61,489 bases of DNA. Source: Hyphomicrobiales bacterium (GTDB lineage: Bacteria; Pseudomonadota; Alphaproteobacteria; Rhizobiales; HXMU1428-3). A model generated the notes under the pieces. That model was not told where the DNA came from. It worked only from the letters and a program-made list of their open reading frames with translations, and searched no databases. Within the stretch, counting starts at the first letter, position 1, and each line of letters starts with the position of its first letter. The stretch lies in contig JAEPQF010000003.1 in NCBI GenBank assembly GCA_017640685.1, positions 1 through 61,489 of the forward strand, written 5' to 3'. The position numbers and the translations under genes were made by a program. Of this stretch, positions 1 through 8,176 are shown piece after piece.

Positions 1-1107
1 ATAATTCTAATTTTACCCTCAGACCATTTAATAGAAGACAAAAATAAATTTACACAGACCGTCATTTCTTCCATTCCATCTGCGCAAAATGATAAAATAG
101 TTCTTTTTGGAATCACACCTAAAGAACCGCATACAGGTTATGGGTATATAGAAGTCACAAAAGAAAAAATTAAATCTGCCTTTAATGTTAAGGGTTTTCA
201 CGAGAAACCAAGTAAAGAGCTAGCCGAAGAGTATGTTTCGAAAGGAACTCATTTTTGGAACTCAGGCATTTTTCTATTTAAGGCAAAGACAATAATCGAA
301 GCTTTCGAAAGTTTAGAGCCGGAAATGGCCAGCGCTTGCAAGGCAGCCCTAAAAAATGCGGAAAAAGATCTAGGGTTTATTCGATTAAGAGAAGCAGATT
401 ATAAAAAGTGTGAAAATATTTCACTCGATTATTCTGTCATTGAAAAAATTACCAATGTTTGCTGTGTGCCATTAGAAGGTGAATGGAATGACCTTGGCGC
501 ATGGAGTTCTGTGAGTGAAGTTACAAAAACAAATGAGCTAGGAAATGCCAAACAGGGTGATGTTGTTTTTGAAGAGAGCACGAATTGCTACGGCTACAGT
601 CAAGATGGTGCAAAGCTTGCCTTGGTTGGCCTAGAGAATGTAATTGCTGTTGCAACAAAAGATGCAATTCTAATCACCTCCAAAGACAAATCAGAAAATG
701 TAAAAGCCATAGTTGAAGGTATAAAAAAGCAAAATTGTAATAGTGCCATCAATCACAAGAGAATATACCGGCCATGGGGTTGGTATGAAAGTCTCGATCA
801 AGATGAACGCTATCAGGTTAAATGTTTAATGGTAAAACCTGGGGCTAAACTATCTCTCCAAAGTCATCATCACAGAGCAGAGCATTGGGTTGTGGTCTCT
901 GGTTCCGTTAATGTGACAGTTGATGGCGCGGTCTCTCTCCTTTCTGAAAATCAATCGACTTACATACCAATAGGCTCAACTCATAGATTAGAAAATCCAG
1001 GGAAAATTCCCGCTCTTTTAATCGAAGTGCAGTCCGGCAGTTATTTGGGTGAAGATGACATTGTCCGTTATGAAGACGTTTATGGGCGGGGCCGAGTTGA
1101 TGCTTAA
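1..1107 (+). CDS. manC: Mannose-1-phosphate guanylyltransferase / mannose-6-phosphate isomerase, 3' part
   Basis: The reading frame is open from the first base, so the gene begins outside the window. The visible part starts inside the nucleotidyltransferase domain at LPSDHLIED (metal and sugar-phosphate site), followed by GYGYIE, a FHEKP sugar-binding motif and WNSGIF. From about residue 250 of the fragment a cupin domain follows (RPWGWYE, HHHRAEHW, the metal-binding histidines of type II phosphomannose isomerases). Such proteins make mannose 6-phosphate and GDP-mannose in the cytoplasm for surface polysaccharides. The stop codon lies inside the start of the ABC permease gene, which implies one transcript. 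Family assignment is firm; the symbol could equally be algA or cpsB. Confidence 0.93.
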   Translation: MILILPSDHLIEDKNKFTQTVISSIPSAQNDKIVLFGITPKEPHTGYGYIEVTKEKIKSAFNVKGFHEKPSKELAEEYVSKGTHFWNSGIFLFKAKTIIEAFESLEPEMASACKAALKNAEKDLGFIRLREADYKKCENISLDYSVIEKITNVCCVPLEGEWNDLGAWSSVSEVTKTNELGNAKQGDVVFEESTNCYGYSQDGAKLALVGLENVIAVATKDAILITSKDKSENVKAIVEGIKKQNCNSAINHKRIYRPWGWYESLDQDERYQVKCLMVKPGAKLSLQSHHHRAEHWVVVSGSVNVTVDGAVSLLSENQSTYIPIGSTHRLENPGKIPALLIEVQSGSYLGEDDIVRYEDVYGRGRVDA

Positions 1108-1948
1108 AGTAATTGGCGAAAAAAAGTTGCTCGAATCCCCTAAAAAATTAATTTCAGCAGAAAACTTACCGCAAATGGCGGCAAGCGATTTAGTAGACGG
1201 GCTGAAAAATTATCAGCTTTGGTGGGTCTTCGCTGCACATGATATTAAGCAAAGATTTCGTCGCTCTTTACTCGGGCCATTTTGGTTGACCTTGAGCATG
1301 GGGATATTTGTTGGTTCACTTGGATTCATTATGAGCCAGCTGTTTAATCAAGAAATAAAAGTTTTCACTCCCTACCTTGCTATAGGTATAATTTTTTGGG
1401 CACTCCTAACCTCAATTATTATGGAGGGATGTACTAGCTTTATCACGGCTGAAGGTTACATAAAAAATGTACCAATGCCTCTTAGTGCGCATTTCTATCA
1501 AGTAGTAGCACGAAACATTATCATATGGGCCCATAATATGGTGATTTACCTAGTGGTATTTATTTTATTTATACATAGCTTCTCGGTGTATAATCTATTA
1601 TTCATTCCAGGATTTTTACTGTTTTTAGCGAATGCAATCTGGATCGGTCTAATGGCTGCTATTTTATCCGCTCGTTACCGTGACATCCCACAGGTCATTA
1701 CAAGTTTTATCCAGGTTGTGTTTTTTGTCACTCCAATTTTCTGGTCGGTTACGAACTTTCCTAAAAGACCTGCGTTTGTTGATTGGAACCCCTGTTATCA
1801 TTTGCTTGAAATTGTAAGAGCGCCATTGTTAGGGCAAGCACCGAATAATCTATCCTGGTTAGCTGCATTGGGTATATTGTGTGTTGGTCTTCCAATAACT
1901 TTATATCTCTATAGACGTGCCTATGCGCGGATTCCATATTGGGTGTAG
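1100..1948 (+). CDS. ABC-2 type polysaccharide export permease (Wzm/KpsM-like)
   Basis: This is an inner-membrane permease of about 282 residues with six hydrophobic segments and the typical N-terminal motif of polysaccharide exporters (DIKQRFRRSLLGPFWLTLSM). It would move a lipid-linked or lipid-capped polysaccharide across the inner membrane with the ATPase encoded next. A start 51 bases further upstream is open, but the ATG at 1100 overlaps the manC stop by only 8 bases and gives the usual N-terminal length, so I chose it. Manc, exporter and glycosyltransferase genes in a row support an O-antigen or capsule role; which polymer is exported cannot be read from sequence. Confidence 0.88.
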   Translation: MLKVIGEKKLLESPKKLISAENLPQMAASDLVDGLKNYQLWWVFAAHDIKQRFRRSLLGPFWLTLSMGIFVGSLGFIMSQLFNQEIKVFTPYLAIGIIFWALLTSIIMEGCTSFITAEGYIKNVPMPLSAHFYQVVARNIIIWAHNMVIYLVVFILFIHSFSVYNLLFIPGFLLFLANAIWIGLMAAILSARYRDIPQVITSFIQVVFFVTPIFWSVTNFPKRPAFVDWNPCYHLLEIVRAPLLGQAPNNLSWLAALGILCVGLPITLYLYRRAYARIPYWV

Positions 1949-1957
1949 GAGATCGTT

Positions 1958-2668
1958 GTGGCGCATATTTCAATTAAAAATCTAACAGTAGAATTTAAGG
2001 TCTATGGCTCGAGCTCAAGGTCATTAAAGAACCAAATTTTATCACAAGCAACAGGCGGGCGAATTGCAGAAAATGCCGACGATGCCGTAACAGTCAAAGC
2101 GCTTGATAATGTCTCTCTAGAGATCAATGACGGTGATCGCATCGGGTTGGTCGGCCATAACGGAGCCGGAAAATCAACTCTCCTTCGCACCTTGGCTGGC
2201 ATCTATAAACCAACAGAAGGTTCAATTGAAATAGAAGGAACCGTTGGAACTTTAATCGATCCGTCAGCAGGAATGGACCCGGAAGCAACCGGAATAGAAA
2301 ATGTCTATTTGCGAGGTTATATTCTCGGCATGTGTAGACACGAAATAGATGAAAAGGTTGATGAAATAGCGGAGTTTACCGAGCTTGGTGACTTCTTGCA
2401 TCTGCCAGTAAAAACTTATTCAGCCGGTATGTTCTCCCGCTTAGGGTTTGCAATCTCAACGGCCATTTCACCTGAAATTCTATTGATAGATGAAGGAGTA
2501 GGGACAGGCGATAATAAATTTATCCAGAAAATATCTGCGCGAATAAAGTCTTATTTTGATAGAGCCAGCATAGTGGTTATCGCCACGCATGATGATGAAA
2601 TTCTTAAGTCAATAGGCGCTACAAATGTTCTGTTTGAGCATGGCGCAAACATATCTCAGGTGAAATGA
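1958..2668 (+). CDS. Polysaccharide ABC exporter ATPase (Wzt/KpsT-like)
   Basis: This cytoplasmic ATPase has a Walker A motif (GHNGAGKST, near residue 67), a signature motif of the YSAGM type usual in polysaccharide exporters, and a Walker B motif (ILLIDEGVG). It starts with GTG, nine bases after the permease stop, behind AGGAGA. At 236 residues it has no C-terminal carbohydrate-binding extension of the kind seen in O-antigen Wzt proteins that recognise a capped glycan, so it resembles the short KpsT/teichoic-acid form. It is inferred to pair with the upstream permease. Confidence 0.9.
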   Translation: MAHISIKNLTVEFKVYGSSSRSLKNQILSQATGGRIAENADDAVTVKALDNVSLEINDGDRIGLVGHNGAGKSTLLRTLAGIYKPTEGSIEIEGTVGTLIDPSAGMDPEATGIENVYLRGYILGMCRHEIDEKVDEIAEFTELGDFLHLPVKTYSAGMFSRLGFAISTAISPEILLIDEGVGTGDNKFIQKISARIKSYFDRASIVVIATHDDEILKSIGATNVLFEHGANISQVK

Positions 2669-2675
2669 GGAGCAT

Positions 2676-4463
2676 ATGATTAACAGTTTCGTATATTTAA
2701 AGAATGATAAGAGGTTGAATTTAAGTGCTCCAAAAGAGTCAATATCGTCTGATGTTTGTGAAAGTCTTGAAGGTTATAAAGTTTTCAGTTTTCGAAAAAT
2801 TAAAGGAGTAAAACCTAGTAGTGTATACAAAATCTATCCGCACACAGATTTGAGACATGAAGTTTCTGATAAAATTGCCTTGATAAATATTGAGACAGAC
2901 TCACCATCTGCCACTGTGATTTTTTGGAGGCTGCTCCATGCATTACCAGTTGGTGGAGAGGTCGCAATAGATTTTTCATCAACAATAATAAATAATATTT
3001 TCACTTTAGAATACTACAAAAATTCCTTTGTTTTAACTGGAAAAACAGTGGGTGGTAAGGTTCTGTTTTATAAAAAAACACAACCCTTAATAGTTGAGAA
3101 TGATAGAGGTTTAAGCGGGTGGACTTTTGGTATACCAGTAGGCCCAGGTGATGCAACATTTTTGAATGCAATTGTGAGTAGAATATTAGAGTTAAAAATA
3201 GAAAACTCTGAAATAATTCTTTGTGGTCGTCCTGGTGAAAATTTCAAATTTTTTGATCATGTCAAAATTGTAGGAGAAGACATCCCAGTCCCACCTGTAA
3301 GAATTAGTCGTAAGAAAAATGAAATTGTTAATCATGCCAACTATAACAATATCTGTATTTTGCATGACAGAGTAATGCTTCCAATAAACTTTGTTGAAGC
3401 TATGGAAAGTTATGGCGATGACTATCCTGTTTTAACTATGCCCTCTTTGCATTTTAGAGATAAATTCAATCTTATTCCTTTGAGGTACAGTGACTATAAC
3501 TTTCTCGAGAATACGGAGGAGCTAAGACATACTAGAAGTGGCTTATCACCAGAAAGAAGAAAATTTATAAATAAGGATGTTTTATCTGAGTATGATGGCA
3601 ATATTGAATTTAATTACAAAAACCCACTCAGATATTCGAGGGGTGCATACAATACAGGTAGTCTGTATATCGTAAAAAAGAATTTATTCCAAAAATTCCC
3701 TTTAGATGAAAATTTGCATTGGGCTGAATTTGAGGATGTAGAATTTGGTTTGCGCCTCTCTACATATGGAGTTCCCACGCTAGTAAACCCCTACGCTATA
3801 ACTCAATCGATTTTTATGAGGTCATTACTGCAGAGCTTTTATTCTGTGTCTGTTGAAAAAATAAATGGCAAGATTGGGGTTTACAAACCATTGACATCAA
3901 TTTTGTCAGGGCTGGTACGGATGAAACCGTTATTGAAGATGAAACGGGTAGATTACGAAAAGCGTTTAAAATTTTTTTGTGATAAATATATTCCGGAAGA
4001 AACAAAGCATTTTGTAGAGCAAATTAATTCTCATAATAACAAGAGAGATTTAATCGAAAAGTTTTTTCTTTTAGTCGACCTTAGTGAATTCCCAAAGGAT
4101 CACGACAGCACATCACAATACATAGATGATCTTGAAAAGTATGTGTTTTGTGAGCAAGTTCCCTATAGCTTTAAACAGAAATTCATTAATGCAATACACC
4201 ACGGTCTGAAAGATAAAAGTGATTTTATAGTTATGAGCCCGATGGTAATGAATCGCTTTGTTTACTCCAAAGATGATGGCTTGTGTGAGGAATACTTAGA
4301 TTTTTTTCTAAAGAAAAGTTTATTGCTGAGGTTGGGGACTTTCTTATCCGCTTTGATGCTTTACATGAGGAGAAGAAATACAGGGATTTATTTGGATGGC
4401 GGTGTCATCAAATATTATCGATCAATCCTAGGGTCAACTCCTTTGTTAAAGAAGGGTTCTTGA
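2676..4463 (+). CDS. Putative two-part glycosyltransferase (degenerate methyltransferase-like N-terminus, GT2-like core)
   Basis: Residues 1-130 resemble the end of a class I methyltransferase (a P-V-G-G-E-V turn followed by a strand and LFYKK) but I see no SAM-binding glycine loop. From about residue 140 a GT-A fold is suggested: a strand ending in ICILHDRV where GT2 enzymes have their DXD, then NTGSLYIVKKNLF and WAEFEDVEFGLRL, the pattern of the GT2 acceptor/base region. The last 200 residues are not recognised. The gene follows the exporter ATPase by seven bases behind GAGGAG, so it belongs to the export operon and probably builds or modifies the exported glycan. Donor and acceptor are unknown. 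Confidence 0.65.
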   Translation: MINSFVYLKNDKRLNLSAPKESISSDVCESLEGYKVFSFRKIKGVKPSSVYKIYPHTDLRHEVSDKIALINIETDSPSATVIFWRLLHALPVGGEVAIDFSSTIINNIFTLEYYKNSFVLTGKTVGGKVLFYKKTQPLIVENDRGLSGWTFGIPVGPGDATFLNAIVSRILELKIENSEIILCGRPGENFKFFDHVKIVGEDIPVPPVRISRKKNEIVNHANYNNICILHDRVMLPINFVEAMESYGDDYPVLTMPSLHFRDKFNLIPLRYSDYNFLENTEELRHTRSGLSPERRKFINKDVLSEYDGNIEFNYKNPLRYSRGAYNTGSLYIVKKNLFQKFPLDENLHWAEFEDVEFGLRLSTYGVPTLVNPYAITQSIFMRSLLQSFYSVSVEKINGKIGVYKPLTSILSGLVRMKPLLKMKRVDYEKRLKFFCDKYIPEETKHFVEQINSHNNKRDLIEKFFLLVDLSEFPKDHDSTSQYIDDLEKYVFCEQVPYSFKQKFINAIHHGLKDKSDFIVMSPMVMNRFVYSKDDGLCEEYLDFFLKKSLLLRLGTFLSALMLYMRRRNTGIYLDGGVIKYYRSILGSTPLLKKGS

Positions 4464-4465
4464 AA

Positions 4466-5056
4466 ATGACAATAAGATACTGCGTCATCAATTACAAAGA
4501 ACACACTAAATACGGTGCCATTTTCAGTCATTTTTCCAGACAAGGAAATTTCAAAGAAAATCGTGTGGTCTACACAATCAACGGCAATGAAGATTTTAGA
4601 AATAAAAAGTCCCTTGAAGAGGCTAATTATGTCGAAGTAAATATATATGAGTACCTAAGTAATACACATATTGAAGACAATATTAGATTGTTCGTACAAA
4701 AAATAATATCAGAGGTGAAAAGCAATAATGTTGTGGTGATGATCCACGACACTGAAATTCAATGGAGAGAAGAATTCATCAAGAAATTAAGCCAAGGGCT
4801 ATTTAAATATAGTTTTGAAGAAAACAGATGGATCGTTTTTGTAACTGACCAAAATCATTTTTCCTTAACAGTGCGTTCGATATCGCAAAACATGTTTATC
4901 AGGCCAAAATTTACAAACAAAACTTCAATGAATAAAAAATGCAATCGAGTTCTTAGGATGGGAAAGGTTGCAACCATAACTCCTACTTGGATGAGACCAG
5001 TTGGAAAGAGACTTTTGAATATGTTCAAGCAAGAGAGGAACGCAAAGAATGCTTAA
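4466..5056 (+). CDS. Hypothetical protein in polysaccharide operon
   Basis: I do not recognise this 196-residue protein. It is soluble, Lys/Asn-rich and has an alpha/beta look, with a hydrophobic strand VVVMIHDTEIQW near the middle that could be the core strand of a Rossmann-like or GT-B-like domain. A TTG at 4460 overlaps the upstream stop, but AAGAAGG at 4449-4455 is better placed for the ATG at 4466, which I chose. Its 3' end overlaps the nucleotidyltransferase gene by eight bases, so it is translationally linked to that gene. No function is assigned. Confidence 0.65.
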   Translation: MTIRYCVINYKEHTKYGAIFSHFSRQGNFKENRVVYTINGNEDFRNKKSLEEANYVEVNIYEYLSNTHIEDNIRLFVQKIISEVKSNNVVVMIHDTEIQWREEFIKKLSQGLFKYSFEENRWIVFVTDQNHFSLTVRSISQNMFIRPKFTNKTSMNKKCNRVLRMGKVATITPTWMRPVGKRLLNMFKQERNAKNA

Positions 5057-5822
5057 CATTGTAATACCGATGGCAGGAGCTGGCAGTCGTTTTTCAAAGG
5101 CAGGCTATAAGGATCCAAAACCACTTATTAAAATAAATAACGTGGAGATGATTAATTTAGTCATTAAAAATTTAAGGCCAAACACTAAACATCGCTTCAT
5201 TTTTATATGCCAGAGAACGCATTCGCAAGAATATGGGCTTGTAGAGAAACTATCTTGTTGGGCGCCAGGTTGTGAAATCGTGCAAATAGACGGAATGACC
5301 GAAGGGGCAGCTTGTACAGTTTTGAAGGCTAGGCATTTAATTGAAAATGATAACCCTTTGATGATCGCCAATAGTGACCAATATGTTGATTGCTCAATAG
5401 ATCAATACATTCAAAAGCTAACAGAAGAAAAGCTGGATGGGTTAATCATGACAATGAAAGCAAATGATCCGAAGTGGTCATTTGTTGGTTTTGATGAAAA
5501 TGGAAATGTGACCAGAGTCATAGAAAAAGAGGTCATATCTGATGAGGCAACCGTTGGTATCTATAATTTCACTAAAGGAGTTGATTTTGTGCAAGCAGCA
5601 GATGAAATGATTGAGCAAGATTTACGAGTAAACAACGAGTTTTATGTGGCCCCTGTTTACAACCAAATGATATCGATGGGAAAAAGAATAGGGGTGTTCA
5701 ACATCGGTGAAGAAGCAAATGGGATGTATGGCCTTGGTATCCCAGATGATCTAGAGAAATTTAAAAAATTGCCCGTTTGTAAAAAAATTTTGGGGAAAAT
5801 AAATGAAAATAATTTCTCATAG
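5049..5822 (+). CDS. Sugar-phosphate-type nucleotidyltransferase
   Basis: The N-terminus carries the nucleotide-binding signature of NTP-transferase enzymes (PMAGAGSRF then PKPLIKI). The expected metal-binding aspartate follows in NSDQYVD near residue 112. Later come an EK pair, ATVGIYNF and FYVAPVYNQMI, as in short pyrophosphorylases. It should join a nucleoside triphosphate to a phosphorylated sugar or polyol in the cytoplasm; the substrate is not evident. At 257 residues it is a single-domain enzyme without the left-handed helix of GlmU-type proteins. It overlaps its neighbours on both sides by 8 and 20 bases. A homologous but degraded copy lies two genes downstream. Confidence 0.82.
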   Translation: MLNIVIPMAGAGSRFSKAGYKDPKPLIKINNVEMINLVIKNLRPNTKHRFIFICQRTHSQEYGLVEKLSCWAPGCEIVQIDGMTEGAACTVLKARHLIENDNPLMIANSDQYVDCSIDQYIQKLTEEKLDGLIMTMKANDPKWSFVGFDENGNVTRVIEKEVISDEATVGIYNFTKGVDFVQAADEMIEQDLRVNNEFYVAPVYNQMISMGKRIGVFNIGEEANGMYGLGIPDDLEKFKKLPVCKKILGKINENNFS

Positions 5823-6423
5823 AGGGGTTTGGAAAACCGTTGAAGAAAAGAACTCTTTAAGGGCTTTCGAAAGATCCTTCAATTTGAATTTTGGAACTGA
5901 AACCGACTTAAGAGACTATGAGGGGGAGGTAATAATTTCTCATGATCCCCCAGTTGATAAAGGCATATCATTGCAGCAGTTTTTATCTCTGTACAAAAAA
6001 ATATCACCATCAGGTAGTTTAACTATGGCCTTAAATATTAAGGCAGATGGCTTGGCCTCGATAGTTTCAAAGGAGTTAAAGAAGTATGAAACATTAAACT
6101 ACTTTGTATTCGATATGTCTGTTCCAGATATGAGAAGCTATCTAAATTTAGGTCTTAGAGTTTTTGCCAGATTGAGTGAACAGGAAAAAAACTTAGCATA
6201 TGAAAGTCAAGTAAGAGGTGTTTGGTTGGATGGATTGGAGAGCGCATGGTTTAGGAAAGGTGATATCGAAGCAATCTTAGCAAAGGACAAAGAGGTGTGC
6301 ATTGTATCACCAGATTTGCATGGAAGGGATCATCTGGACACTTGGCGAATGTTAAAGGAAATTCAAGATATGGATTTCACTCTTTGTACTGACTTACCAG
6401 AAGATGCTCAAAGTTTTTTTTAA
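5803..6423 (+). CDS. Glycerophosphodiester phosphodiesterase-like protein (GDPD fold)
   Basis: The protein opens with the GDPD catalytic pattern: SHRGVWK (catalytic His), then ETDLRD (metal-binding Glu-X-Asp) and ISHDPP (second catalytic His), all near the expected spacing. It is 206 residues, a little shorter than classical GDPDs, and has no signal peptide, so it acts in the cytoplasm. GDPDs cleave glycerophosphodiesters to glycerol 3-phosphate, but its position between a nucleotidyltransferase and a HAD phosphatase inside a polysaccharide operon suggests a biosynthetic substrate. The start overlaps the previous gene by 20 bases. Confidence 0.78.
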   Translation: MKIISHRGVWKTVEEKNSLRAFERSFNLNFGTETDLRDYEGEVIISHDPPVDKGISLQQFLSLYKKISPSGSLTMALNIKADGLASIVSKELKKYETLNYFVFDMSVPDMRSYLNLGLRVFARLSEQEKNLAYESQVRGVWLDGLESAWFRKGDIEAILAKDKEVCIVSPDLHGRDHLDTWRMLKEIQDMDFTLCTDLPEDAQSFF

Positions 6424-6439
6424 GAGGGATAAAAGTAAA

Positions 6440-7090
6440 ATGAGTATAAAAGCTATATTATTTGATATGGATGGTGTTCTAATAGAAGCAAAAGATTGGC
6501 ACTATGAAGCGTTAAATGAAGCTCTTAGATTGTTCGGTTATGAGATCAGCCGGTACGATCATCTAAATGTATTCGATGGGCTTCCGACTAGAAATAAACT
6601 TAAAATGTTAAGTTTAGAAAAAAACCTTCCTGAAGAATTACACGATTTTATCAATGAAATGAAACAGCAGTATACGATGGATATGGTGTATACCCAGTGC
6701 AAGCCAAGGTTTGTGCATGAATATGCATTATCTAAGTTAAAAGCTGATGGGTATCAAATTGCTGTTTGCACAAATTCTATACGCTCTACTCTTGAGACCA
6801 TGATGGAGAAAGCAAAGCTTACAAAATACATAGATGCAATGTTTTCTAATGAAGATGTATCCAAAGGTAAACCGGATCCAGAGATATACCAGTCTGCTAT
6901 GAAACATTTTGGATTAAAACCAGAAGAAACACTAATTGTTGAGGATAATTTTAATGGAATTAAAGCTGCAAAAGCCTCTGGTGGAAATTTGATGGTCGTT
7001 AAAGAAGTTAGTGAGACTAACTACCAAAATATAACGAATAGTATTCAGAAAATAAGCTTTGAAAATGAGGGAATAGAACATGGGCACTAA
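6440..7090 (+). CDS. HAD-superfamily hydrolase (beta-phosphoglucomutase-like)
   Basis: HAD motifs are in order: FDMDGVL near residue 8 (nucleophile and acid aspartates), VCTNS (motif II serine or threonine), KGKPDPEIY (motif III lysine) and IVEDNFNGIKAA (motif IV acid). A helical cap lies between motifs I and II, as in subfamily I. It is likely a cytoplasmic phosphatase or phosphomutase for a small sugar or polyol phosphate. The ORF extends 12 codons upstream, but the ATG at 6440 has GAGGGA about ten bases before it and avoids overlap with the previous gene, so I chose it. Specificity is unknown. Confidence 0.85.
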   Translation: MSIKAILFDMDGVLIEAKDWHYEALNEALRLFGYEISRYDHLNVFDGLPTRNKLKMLSLEKNLPEELHDFINEMKQQYTMDMVYTQCKPRFVHEYALSKLKADGYQIAVCTNSIRSTLETMMEKAKLTKYIDAMFSNEDVSKGKPDPEIYQSAMKHFGLKPEETLIVEDNFNGIKAAKASGGNLMVVKEVSETNYQNITNSIQKISFENEGIEHGH

Positions 7091-7790
7091 CATAATTATT
7101 CTTGCTGCCGGACCAGAAAATTATAAAAAGGATAGTGGAGGTTATCCCCTCGCGTTATTAGAAACAGAAGACGGCTCTTTAATTGAGCAAATTTATTCAA
7201 AAGTAGCACATATAAAAGATGCTACAATTTCTTTTGCTCTTAAAGAAGAAGAAATAGAACGTTTTCATTTGGACAGTATGGTTAAATTAATTTGTAGTGA
7301 TGCAAGAATAACCAGAATAACGGGTGAAACTAATGGTTCTGGATGTACTGCTTTATTAGCTGCATGTGAGCTACCAGAAGAAAATGATCTGATCTTAATT
7401 AGTGCTAACGAAATCATTGATGTTAATTTTCAAGAAGTTATTAATTCGTTTAGAAATAGAGAGCTTGCTGGAGGTGCTATAGGTTTCACTTCTATTCATC
7501 CTCAATACTCTTTTGTTAAATTAGATGAGAAGGGACTGGTTGTGGAGGCAAGTCAGAAAAATCCTATTAGTAAAAATGCAACAACGGGAATGTTTTGGTT
7601 TAGCCAAACAAAAGATTTTGTAAATAAAATGAAGAACGTGATCCGTAAAAAAAATCTAAGTGAAGATAGGTATTATATAGCGCCCGTTTTTAATGAATAT
7701 GTTTTGGATAATAAAAATATAGGGATCTATGAAATTGATTCAAAAAACTACAAGCCATTGAAGACAAGACGCCATTTAGATCAATATTAA
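7080..7790 (+). CDS. Nucleotidyltransferase-like protein with degraded active site
   Basis: The overall pattern matches the enzyme at 5049-5822: a first strand NIIILAAG, a central GSGCTALLAA resembling GAACTVLKA, ATTGMFWF resembling ATVGIYNF, and YYIAPVFNEYV resembling FYVAPVYNQMI. The key residues are missing, however. The glycine-rich loop reads GPENYKKDSGGYP with no GXGXR and no PK pair, and the metal aspartate region reads SANEIID instead of NSDQYVD. It overlaps the HAD gene by 11 bases. I infer a paralogue that has lost standard catalysis and may act as a partner subunit, or that uses a different substrate. Confidence 0.7.
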   Translation: MGTNIIILAAGPENYKKDSGGYPLALLETEDGSLIEQIYSKVAHIKDATISFALKEEEIERFHLDSMVKLICSDARITRITGETNGSGCTALLAACELPEENDLILISANEIIDVNFQEVINSFRNRELAGGAIGFTSIHPQYSFVKLDEKGLVVEASQKNPISKNATTGMFWFSQTKDFVNKMKNVIRKKNLSEDRYYIAPVFNEYVLDNKNIGIYEIDSKNYKPLKTRRHLDQY

Positions 7791-7806
7791 TTTCGGAGAA
7801 AAACTC

Positions 7807-8127
7807 ATGCGTATATTTAGACACAAAGATATGATTAATGGATGGATTGTTGGAGATTTCGACCCAACATGTTTTAAAACAAATGCTTGTGAGGTTGCTG
7901 TGAAAAATTACAAGTCTGGCGAGACTGAAGCTGAGCATTATCATAAAATAGCAACGGAACTTACCATGGTTGTCTCTGGGAAGGTGCGTATGATGAATGA
8001 AACTTGGTCAGCTGGAGATATAATTATAGTTGAGCCTGGTGAGAAAACAAGCTTCGAAGCCTTGACTGACGTTACAAATGTGGTTGTAAAGCTACCGGGA
8101 GTTTTAAATGATAAATACATAGATTGA
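7807..8127 (+). CDS. Small cupin-domain protein
   Basis: This 106-residue protein is a single cupin barrel: motif 1 is visible as EAEHYHKIATELTMVVSGKV (metal-binding His-X-His and Glu), motif 2 as GDIIIVEPGEKTSFEAL, in which the usual second histidine is replaced. It closes the polysaccharide operon, 16 bases after the preceding gene, with GGAG ahead of the start. Small cupins in such loci are often sugar isomerases or epimerase-like proteins, but they can also be sensors, so no reaction is assigned. A weak ACTACT/AGTAGT hairpin at 8147-8161 may end the transcript. Confidence 0.72.
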   Translation: MRIFRHKDMINGWIVGDFDPTCFKTNACEVAVKNYKSGETEAEHYHKIATELTMVVSGKVRMMNETWSAGDIIIVEPGEKTSFEALTDVTNVVVKLPGVLNDKYID

Positions 8128-8176
8128 TGATATAAAATGTTACAAAACTACTTTCAGTAGTATTTCAATTCTACGT

